Below, piece by piece: positions 1 to 11,300 of a DNA stretch of 64,000 nt. The notes under the pieces were generated by a model. It made no database searches, had not been told where the DNA came from, and was given only the letters and a program-made list of their open reading frames with translations. The stretch is from positions 167,880,138 through 167,944,137 of the forward strand of contig JAPTHN010000001.1 in the NCBI GenBank assembly GCA_026936325.1, read 5' to 3'. A program made the position numbers and the translations under genes. The DNA is from Platynereis dumerilii. Lineage: Eukaryota; Annelida; Polychaeta; Phyllodocida; Nereididae. Within the stretch, counting starts at the first letter, position 1; every line of letters starts with the position of its first letter.

Positions 1-2395
1 GTCTTAAGTGGAGATGCTGTCTTACCAGTTATTCAGCAAGTTACAGGCAATGTAAGCATTGATAATGATGACAGTGGCCTTGTAAGTCTACCGAATGCCG
101 ATAAGTTCAACAATGAAGAGACGATATCTGATGACAGTGCGATCGCTACAAATGATAGTAATGATGCTACATCAATGAAAGACATGGATGAGTTAAGTGA
201 AAGTTGTCCTAAAGATGGCGAAGAAGATCTTGCCAGATCTGAAATTGATGAGAAGAGCGAGAGCAAAGAGGAGATGGAATCTGATCTGGTTGAAACAAAA
301 GATGAGGCTCCAAAAAACGAGACGGGCAATGATGAGGTCTTCAAAGAGAAATCTGAACAAGGTTTTGAACAAAATGGAAACGCTGAGCCAGAAAGTGCAG
401 GGGATTCTAGTCAGTCACCGGAAAATTCCCCAAAGGAAGATCAAGAACCCAAGGATAATGAAACAGTGGAAGGTGATACTCCAAAGATAGTGACAACTTC
501 TCCGCCAGTGTTTAGTTGTGAATCTAACCAAACTGAGACCATCACATTTGGCATCAGTACAGGAACGGAGGATACACAGAAGAAAGAACCAGAAGAGGAC
601 CCTTACAAAGATCTTCCTGTTATCACTTACACTGTAACAAGTAATGTGGATGAAGAACCTAATGTTCCGAAACCATGGAAGAAGCCTGGGACCTTGTCGA
701 CTATCAAAAATATGTTGTCTGTTTTGTTCAGCAAGAGGAAAAAGAGGCGGCTTGTTGTAAATGCTGAGGGGCAAATGGTGGAAGAAGAATATGAAGTTGT
801 GGTGGATGCCCAGGGTAATGAGGTCGAAGTTACTCTCAGCAGTGCAGAGGTTTCCCCTGTCGTAGAGAAGAGGAAGAGCTTGGGTGCTTCCTCGGAAAGC
901 ATCAACAAGAGCGATAATGAGGGAAAGAATAGTGACAAGGATGCAAGTGACAGTGATGCAAAAGCCAAAAGTGAAGCTGAAGCTAAGGCAGAGCGAAAGC
1001 GCAAGTTAAAAGAAGCCGGGACTAAAAGTTTTTTTGCCTCAATTTTCAACCGTTCAGTCAGCAAAGAAGAAACCGCTTCAAAAGAAGGGGAAGACGATGC
1101 CAAAGCTGATTCTTCTGAGTCGGAAGACAAGAAAGGTGAAAAGGATGGGGAGAATGAAAATAAGGATACTGGTAAAACAGATGAAGTTGGTAAGGTAGGT
1201 GAGGCCAAGGACAGTGGGGAAGGAAAGTCTGAATCTGCTGGTGATTCTTCAAAGGATGGTGGTGCTGCTGGTGAAGCAGGTGCATCAGTTACTGATGGTC
1301 AAGATGCAGCCAAAACTGAAAAGCCGAAATTTAAGACTTTAGCAAAGAAGAGTTTCTTTGCAAGACTGTTCAACAAGAGTGAGTCTCTGGAGGGAAAAGA
1401 AGACGCAGCTCAAGGTACTGATGAAAATGCCGATAAAGATGGTGCCAACAAAGATGGTGCAGAATCTCAAGACAAGGATGTAAAAGGTGCAGCTGATGAA
1501 CAAGATGGGGAAAGCAACAAAGACAAATCTGGTGACGCAAGTGGGAATTTGGAAGGCAGTGAAAACAGTGGTTCTACAGCCACAGTTGATGCTACAGAAG
1601 GCATTGACAGTACTGAAAACAAAAATCAGGAGAATACAGGCCTTGTAGGTGACGGAGATAACTTGGTTGTGACTGCAATGGCAGATGATGCTGGAGGAAA
1701 CAAAAGTGAATTGGACAAAGGAGATAGTAAAAGTAAGGATGTTGATGGAGAAGCTGCTGGTAAAGGCGATAAAACTGAGAAAAGTGGCGATGAAGCAGAT
1801 AAGGACAAAAAGGCTGAAGGAGAGTCCAAGGTAGATGCCGGAACAGTTTTCAAGGTTGGTTTCTTCGCCAGTCTTTTCAAGAAGAAGTTAAATGAAGCTC
1901 CCAAGAAGGACAGTGACAAAGAACCAGCGACAAAAACTGGAGATGACAAGAAAGGACAAGGAGATGGTGAGGATGGAGCAGCTTCTAATAAAAAATTCAC
2001 GAGTGATATGGCTGTTGCTGTTGACAAGAACTCAGGACGAATATTTGTCCCCAAGAAACCTGTTGTAGAAAATTTGGAAGATATGAAAGTTGAGCTTGAA
2101 GGCAATTCAATGAGGATTATTAATCCTAATGCAAAAAATATGAATAAGACTGATGACAACAAACTTGATACTGACAAACAATCTGAGCAAGATACTGACA
2201 AACAACCAGACATGACATCAAGTGCAATTGACCAAGAAAATACTGATGGAATATCTAATGACTATGAGCTTGACATTGACGACCAATTAGACATGACATT
2301 TGACGAGACTGTTGACCAGCAATTAAGTGAAAAATTTTACAAGAGCATTAATGAAGAAGGAATCTTTTATGAGGGGGATGGCCCTGAATCACAAG
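1..2395 (+). CDS. CLIP4-like giant exon 1: acidic low-complexity region with four FFAxLF-like motifs
   Basis: The frame is open from base 1, so the exon or its upstream part starts outside the window. The product is dominated by Lys, Glu, Asp, Ser and Gly and is predicted disordered. Against that background stand four short basic/hydrophobic motifs: [14 protein letters not shown] near 711-752, [11 protein letters not shown] near 1024-1056, [12 protein letters not shown] near 1345-1380 and [12 protein letters not shown] near 1852-1887. The best donor is CAAG|GTATCG after base 2395, leaving phase 1, which matches the phase of the next exon. If that donor is not used the frame runs on to TAA at 2530-2532 through a hydrophobic tail. 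I do not recognise the region as a known domain. It could be a constitutive or an alternatively included exon. Confidence 0.75.
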
Positions 2396-5300
2396 GTATC
2401 GTTAATAGTACAATTAAATTGTTACTTAAGGTGTGGGTAGCGTTTGTGGTGCTGGCAATCACAATAAGTTTTAAAATCTCTAATTATCTAGATCTCTCGA
2501 AAATCTGGGTATCTACACTAGTAGAGCTTTAAATGTTTTTCTCGCTTAAACCTGAACTTAAAGCATTAAGAATTGTGAGTGAATTTCATACTTGTGTATG
2601 TCTACTATACTTGTTTAAGTTGTGGAAGGAGCTCATCAGAGGTCCTATTTAGTTCAGTGTCTGTTGTAGATGGAAATGTGAGATGTGGTCTTCAAAATCC
2701 TTCTGGCAATGTCCTGAAAGAAGATGGTGGTGTTGCTCATTGTGGATCACATGATATTGAGACCATGCTTGATGAAAATCAGAGGACAGATAACGAGGAG
2801 AGCGATGATGGTATTGATGTTTGTGGAGTGGTTGTCTTGCAAGAAGTTCATGGTTATACAGTATGTCTTACTGGAAACCAACTAGTTGATTCAGATGATG
2901 AGGAAACTGTGAGCCAATCTGATGAATGTGGAATGGCTGTTTTGGAGGGAATTCATGGTGACACCAGACAAGGCATTGATAGCCAATCAAATGAGTCTGA
3001 TGCTGATGAGTCTCATGAACATCAAGATGCTTGTGGATCAGCTGTTTTCCGTGATATTCATGGTGAAGATTGTGATGGCTATGAAACCGATGAATCTGAT
3101 CTTGAAGGAAATGATGACCAGAAGTATGCTTGTGGAATTGCTGTACTGGGAGAAATCGATGTTGACTCTGAAACTGGTGTTGCTTCATCATCTAATGACA
3201 CGGCCAAAGATGAGAGCTTTATTTATGCCAGCGCATGTGGAACTGCTGTATTGGAAGAAGTTCATGGTGATAGTAAATTGAATATAAACAGTCTTACAGA
3301 TGGCTCTGACAGTGAAGATGATCATAGTCATCAAGATACATGTGGAGTGGCAGTAACAGAAGAGACTCATGGTGATGCCAAATTCGGCATAGATCAGTCA
3401 GATGAGTCTGACACAGAAGAAAATGAGAACAACTCGATTATTTGTGGATTAATGGTGTCAAAAGAACTTTATGGTGATGTAGAACACACCTTAGACAATG
3501 AGTTAAGTAAATCACACACTCCACACCACAGTGAACAGCCTCCTCATGCTTCTGGAACCTGCGGGATGGCCTTAATGGAAAAAGTACATGGTGATACAAG
3601 ATTTTGTATTATTGATCAATCAGATGATTCTGATGGTGATAGTAGTGAGGCCGACAAGGATACATGTGGTGTGGAAATTATGGAAGAGACTGCTGGTGAT
3701 GCCAAATTTGACTTAGATCAGTCAGATGAGTCGGAAATTGATGATAATGAAGACCACTCAGTTCTTTGTGGATTGGCAGTGACACAAGACATTCATGGTG
3801 ATATTGAAAGTATCAGAGAGGATCAGTTAAATGAATCATACAGTGCACAATATGGAGGGCCTCAACATGCTTCAGGAACCTGTGGAATAGCCATAATGGA
3901 CAAAATGCATGGTGACTCAAGATTTGGTGTTCTTGATCAGTCAGATGATTCTGATGGTGAAAGCAGCGAGGGCCAGAAGGATTCTTGTGGATTGGCAGTG
4001 ATGCAAGGAAAACTTGGTGAAAATGTTGGCATGGATGATTTGTCAAATGACTCAGAAACTGAGGAAGATGCAAACCTATCAAATTCCTGTGGATTGACTG
4101 TAGTGGAAGATACTAAATTTGGGACAGACGATAATGATAATGAGAAATTACATGGCACTTGCGGAATGGCAATTATGGATGAACTTCATGGTGATCCTCA
4201 ATTTGGCATTGACGATCAGTCTGATGAATCAGACACCGAAGGAAACACTGACCAACAAGAAGCATGTGGATTGGCAGTGACTGGTGAAGTTCATGGAGAT
4301 ACTGCATTGGGTATTGAAAGCAATTCTGATGAATCTGATGTTGAAGAAAGTCAATTACAATCTTGTGGAATGGCAGTCATGGATAAAATTCACGGTGATC
4401 CCAATTTGGGTGTTACTGAACAATCAGATGATTCTGATGATGAATTGAAAGATGACCAACAAGGTGCTGAAGGTGAATGTGGTTTGGCAGTTGCAGAAGC
4501 AATCCATGGCGATATTTCTTATGCTGTTGCCATTAATTCTGATGATGAAGACAATACAGATGATGATGACTGTCAAGAACTAGAAGTATGTGGAGCAGTA
4601 GTGATTGATGAAAAACATGGGGAATCAACTTTAGCTGTGAGTAATCAGTTAGCATACTCTGAGAGTGAAGATGAAGAAGATCACTCAGATACATGTGGAG
4701 CGGCTGTTATGGAGGAAAATCATGGAGATACGAAATTTGGTATTGCTGACAATTCTGATGAATCTGAAAATGAAGATAATGACCAGTCAGAAGCGTGTGG
4801 AGTTGCAATCATCGAGCAGATTCATGGTGATCCTCAATTTTGTATAAGTACTTATTCTGAAGATTCTGATGCTGAAGAAAGCCAACAAAATACATGTGGA
4901 ATTGAAGAAATTGATAAGTCACACGGTGATACTGAATTTGGAGTTGGCGTTGAGTTGGATGAGTCTAATGATGAGGACAGTGAGAATCAAGACATCAAAT
5001 GTGGACTTGCAAATTTGGCAGGAATTCATGGTAATGCTGATGTTTGCCTCGAAAACCAAGAAAATCAGTCTTCTGAAACTGGTGATAGTGACCGTCCTCA
5101 GGCATGTGGGATGGCTGTTATAGAAAAAATGTATGGTGATGTTGCATTTGGCATCGACAATCAATCAGATGAGTCTGACATTGAAAATGATGATCAGTCC
5201 AATACTTGTGGTTTGGCAGCAACTGAAGTTCATGGTGATAATGAACTGACCAAGTTAAGTCAATCAGATGAATCTGATGATGACAGCCCACCTGATGCCT

Positions 5301-8300
5301 GTGGAGTGGTAGTTATGGAGGAATTGCATGGTGATGTTAAGATCGGAATGAATCAACAGTCGGATGATTCTGATGTTGATGAAAATGAAGGTCAATCGGA
5401 AACATGTGGAATGGAAATTACTGAAGAGATTCATGGAGATGCAGCAAATTCTGGATATTCTGTTGAAAATCATTCTGATGATGAAAGCGAGACAGATCCT
5501 GATACCTGTGGTGTGGCAGTTCTTGAAGAGATCCTTGGTGATGTTAAATTTGGTACAGACAATCAATCAGATGATGAAGACTTCAGTGACAATGAGGACC
5601 ACCGAGATAAATGTGGGAGGGTGATCGTTGAGGAGATCCATGGAGATATTTCATACAAAGCAGATGATTTAAGTGATGATGAATCCAAAACTGCATCAGA
5701 TCTCAAAGATGGTGATAGAGATGGTGATCTACAAAGTCAACAAACTCTGGCATCAACAGAAGATGTTGTTGGAAGAGTGACATGTGGTAACCCGGGATTA
5801 TCTGCAATGCATCCAGGAGATGCAACTGACAATCAAGCACTTCATAGTGACCAACCCTTCACGTGTGGAGGCACTGTCAAGCCAGATGAAGATGACAGTG
5901 ATTTCAATGAAGATGGTGAATTGCTGAGACAAGACAGCAGCTGTGGCACTCCACTATTTAACAAAGAACATAGAAACAGTATTGACCCCAATGAACATTC
6001 TCAAAGCTTACTCTCATCCAGTAACAATGACTTTTGTGGAACTGAGAAATGTAATGATGAAATTGCTAACTCCAAAGACATCAGTGAAAATAGACCTGAC
6101 CAATTTTGCGGCACGCAGAATTTGGTTGATAAGGATGGAACTTTGTTGAATGGAGGTGACTTGCATAATGTGCATATGGAAGGAATTGACAACAACCAAG
6201 ACTTCAAGTGTGGAACCGAAAGCTTTAAAACTTTGAATTCAGATGCTGAAAATGCCAATGAGGCACCGAGTGAACTTGTTGTTGGGGTCAATGACCATGA
6301 TTTGGTGCCTGATAATTGTGATGCCAGTATTGCCGATACAAGCATTGCGGAAACTGACGATTCCTTAGCTGTGAGCCAAAGTATTGAAATCTCTGAATTA
6401 GACATTAGCCAAAGCATTAACACTTCTGAACTTGAAGTGAGCCAAAGTATTGGAACATCTGAACTGGAAGATGATGATGATGATACCCTGTCATCGGTTG
6501 ATGACTTAGATTCCAGCATGCAGATGCCGGAAGAAGAAACCTTTCCAGAACATTTGAGCGCCGGGGATAGCACTCTACTTGACGCTGGTCAGACTGAAAG
6601 TTCTGGTTCTTTCAAACTGCCACCTTGGGAAGCCTGCTTTGACAGCGAAATCATGGACATGATCACCAAGTGGAAATCTACAGCTTTTAAAAAGTTGGAT
6701 CGTGAATCAACTTTGACATGTGACGAAGATGAGAATGTTGCTTTGTCTTCAACTCCCAAAGGTAAAAATGGCCTGATGCGCTGCAGGAGCTTCTCTGGCT
6801 GAAGGGTTCTGGTGGTATGAGCTGTGGTGTTACGGAATTGTTGTGGCTGTGGTATTGTTGAATAAGATCTTGTTTGTTATGTGTGTGTAACAAGCCTTCA
6901 ATGAACAAACTTATTTCAGACTCAGCGAGAGAAGTTTTTCCATGCAATGAGAGTAGTGTACACTATGAAGGAAACATTGATCGGCATGTAACAGCTGGAG
7001 CCGAAGACTTACCTAATACTGTGACCTACTGCGATGGTATTGATAGTATTCAGAAAAGCAACAACAACACAGTGGCTGAAAGTATTGGAGTTGTTAAAAG
7101 TGAAATGTTGAATGATGATGAAGAGGGACTTGCAAATATTAACTCTGAAGATGACAGGATGAAAACCCATCTCATGAATGGATGTGGGTCAACGAACGGA
7201 GATCACAATTGTAAGGATGTGTCAATGGATATGGAAACAGATACAAGTGGTGTCTACAGCAATTTGAATGACCTTCACCAAGGTGAATCTGCCATTGGAA
7301 AAGCCATTGTTGAGGGTACAGTAGAAGAATTGACCACAATTGATGCAAATTGTTTCAGTGATGGCCAGGACCTTTCGGACTTGAACAGTGAAACGAACAC
7401 CGCGTCAAAACACCTGTTGGGTGAAGTTGGCCTGAATGGTAGTGCAACATGCATGGCAGTAGATGAAATTTTGGGTTCCTCTGAAGAGAATAAATTTGCT
7501 ACAGAGCCAGAAGAACTGGGGTCCGAAGCCAGCAACAAAGAAGCCCAAATCGGAAGCAATGAGTTTGATGATTCTGAAAATGACCCCACCGCAACCAGCA
7601 TCAGTGATTTGGCTGATGATATGAATACCATTGGTGATGCAGATGGCATTCTTGACTTTGATGATGACAGTGACTTTAATGCAAGTAGCGTCAAAGTGTT
7701 CACTGTAGAAGATGGCAATGGTGTTATAATCACTGAGGATGACACATTCCATAGAGACAATAATGTTGTAGATTGTGACATTGACAATATCTTTAGTTTA
7801 GATAGTGATCGCTTTAATCAAAATCCACAGAAAAGCAGCCACTCAGGTTCAAGCATAAATGTTGGAGAAGGTAGGGTTGAGGAAACTAAAGACTTACTAG
7901 ACTTTGAAGACCAATTAAAAGGCTTCGAACACCATATGAAAGATTTTGAAGACCAAATGAATTACTTTTGTGATGAAAGTCGCTTGGAGCATAATATCTG
8001 TAGAAATACCGGCAATGAACATTCTTTTAGGCATCAAGGCAGGGAAAATGGTTGCCCGGAAGGTTTGTTAGTGCATGTTGAGGATGTTGGATGTTATTCC
8101 AGTGCTGATGCATGCGACTTAGATTACTTAGATGGTAGCAAGCGTGAGATACCTAGTGATCCAAATAGCTTATTAAATGCATTGTGTGTTTCAAATGATC
8201 TGCATGGAAGCACAAGTTCATTTGAAGAGCTTGAAAGAAGACTCCAATCTACTGACCAAGAAAGCAATAATTTCGAAGGCCTGGCAGAGGACTGTGTGAC

Positions 8301-11300
8301 GTCGGAGTTTGCGGAAGAACTAGTGATTGATGGAACTGGTGGTTTGAGCCAATCTGCAAAGACATCTGAAGGGATTACTGACTCAGGTGTTGGTTATGGT
8401 TACTACCAAGTTGAAAGTGAATCCTTGAAGACCAGACTGTTTCTGAGTCTCATGTCATCAGCATCTGCTCAAGGAGAGGGCAACTTTACGACAAACAATA
8501 ATATGGGTCAAGAAGGGGATCCTAATTTCGAAGACGAATGTCTGTCAGGTCTTGATGATTGTCAACCAAGGCCTGTGGGTTGCTTTACCATAGTGCCTGT
8601 CAGTTCTGAAGTACATTTTGTTAAATCCATTATCTCAAATGAGGCAGTTTATCCAGAATGTGCTCTGATGAAAAGTGCCAATCCTCTCGATCCGTTCTTG
8701 TCCGATGCTGACGTTATTTCTGGCTACGTGGATGCAGCGGTCAAAAGTCCTGATGTTGTTGAAGTTGTGTCTGGCTTTATTGAGACTGAGGACACTGGAT
8801 CTCTCCAGTGCAAATCAGACTTTACTTCCAAATCAAAAGCTGGCATTGATCAGGCTCTGTATGACGCTGTTGACAGCATGTTTCTGGATGAGATTGCTGA
8901 TGAACAATTGGCAGCAAGAGAAAGGCTGCGAGCAGGCGGAAAGAAAAGAGTGTCCTTCAGCGATCCAGTAGCATCTCCGATGGACGAGAAGTGCGAAGCT
9001 GCCGCATCTAGGAGAAGTAAGTCATGCCGTTCCACTGTTCCAAACCGTGGACCCTCAGGGTCCAGCCAAAGTGTGTGGCTTTCGCGTAGAGAATTGGAGA
9101 AACTTGGGGTTCTGACTGACTTCAGTTTTGTTGAAGGTTTGTTTTTTGTCATTTGGGGATTATGTTATTAATCAATTCGTCATCTTCCTACATTTTCTGC
9201 TAGTTTTTTTGTATATTTTGGATTGAGGTCACTTCATTTTGAATTAGACTTGGTTTTGCTCTTTAATCTTCTTTAGTTTCCTCTCTATCATAGATGCGCA
9301 TAGAAATTATATTTTGACAAGAAAAACACATTTTTTGCATTCAATATGATTTTGCTGCAGAACACGACAAAAGAAGATCTTAGCTAATGTGCATTTGTAT
9401 CTATTTGCAGATTGCGTACCTCAACCTCATGTATTTGAACCGGACTCAGAGATGTTCAACCAGGCGGAGACGATGCGGAAGCAGCTGCAGGAAGGGGAGA
9501 CGGAAATTCCTGCTCCTATGGAATCTGATGATGGAAGTGAAGGAACTAACTTCCGAATCACACTTGAAGCAATGGGGCTGAAGATTGGTGACAGGGTCAT
9601 CGTTGGAGGTGTCAAGGTAAAAATTAATAACTTTCATCTTGGGAGTTGTGTTGGATGAGCGCTATTTAGTATATTTTCTTGTGCATGGACAGCATCATAA
9701 CCCTCATCATTGCCCTCATAATATCAAGATAAATTGACAGTGACATTTTCCTTTTCAGTCTGGCATCCTGAGGTTTTGCGGGACAACCCAGTTTGCTCAT
9801 GGATTATGGGCTGGCATTGAGTTGGATGAACCAGCTGGAAAGAATGACGGAAGTGTCTCTGGAACCACATACTTCAAGTGTTCACCAAAACATGGTAAGT
9901 GGACCGGTAAAAAGAATTATAACATCACTGATTGGAAGTGCAAGAGAAAGAATTTGAGGGTGAAAAACAAGAAGAAGGTATTAGACTGGAGTGGATGAAC
10001 CCTTCATATTGATATTTGAAAGACTGCATTGTAGAAAGTTATACTTTCGTGCATATAAAGAGAACTTCTGGTATTCAAAGAGATAGAATAAGAAGATAAA
10101 TGAAACAAATATAATATTGTGAGCCCTTTGCATTGATATCTGAGAAAGTGCATTGGATTAAGTTCTACTTTAGTGTATCCACAAGAACTCCCATTGGTAT
10201 TCAGCTAGGAATACTGTATTTGTTATAAATTATGATGCTTTCAGGCATTTTTGCTCCTGTGACGAAGATCTGCAAGGAAGGGACGCAGTTCCGGTCTCCT
10301 TCACAGAGATACAACATAGACCATGGTCTGATCGACACGTCCCACGTCACAGCTAAAGTTGACACAGGTGAGTTTACATTGTAGAAATTGCTATAGGGCA
10401 ATTCCGTAAAGTCATCAACCAATCAGTCAAAATTTCAAAATTAACATAGGTATGTGTTATGGGTGCGATAATGTGCCAAAATAAGTCTATTTTCAGGTAC
10501 ATAAAAAAACAATTGATTATCTAATTTGGTTTTTGATATATTTGCATTTAAGTAATGCTATGTTTGGTGACTGCAATTATTGCATTTTCGACACTCCTAA
10601 TTTAAGTTGTCAGTGCCAGTATAGAAATAGTTTAGCTGGTTTCATTTTGCTGTCATTTACTACCTGAGGGATTACACTATCATTTTGCATTGCAAATTTT
10701 TGCAGCAATCCTTGTGAATTCTGTCAGGCAGTGACATTTGACCTAATAAGATTCTAATGTACGTCCGACACAAAAATTACTAAATAATTTTCCTGCTCCC
10801 AGGCGACTGATGTTAATTTCATGAAACGTCTAACACAAAGCAAATTTATGTCCATGAATAGCATGGTGGCCGCTTTAATTATTTAAACGTAATACAATTG
10901 CCAAGGAGAGCATTTTAAGGATGTACGTCCGACACGAAAATGGGAATGTACGTCCGACACAATATTATGAAAGTCCATCTGGAATTAAGGAAATGATACA
11001 TATGTTGGTACACAGGCTTGGGCTCATAAGAAAACCTTAGGCCAGTGTATTTGGGTGAATCTTAAAGTAGTATAGGCCAAAAAACAGGAAATATATGGTG
11101 TCATTGAAGTTCGGTCATTTTTAACTCTGTTTTCAGCCATAAAATTAAGTGAAAGCTAGTTCATAGCATGTGTAATTGGCACGCAATTGTGTCACAAGCT
11201 AAGACAGGTGACATACTCATACAAAATGAAAGATAAAATGATATCTACCAGTTTTGGCCCAGTATATGATGCTGTGATAATAAAAAAAAGCATACACAGA

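Noticed and set aside
2684-6230. CRISPR-like or noncoding satellite array
   Set aside because: The period is regular, but the repeat is kept at the protein level with an intact frame of over 1,300 codons and variable DNA spacing.
6001-6573. 190-codon antisense frame over giant exon 2, and similar antisense frames over giant exons 1 and 3
   Set aside because: They mirror the biased codon use of the sense repeats; no independent support.
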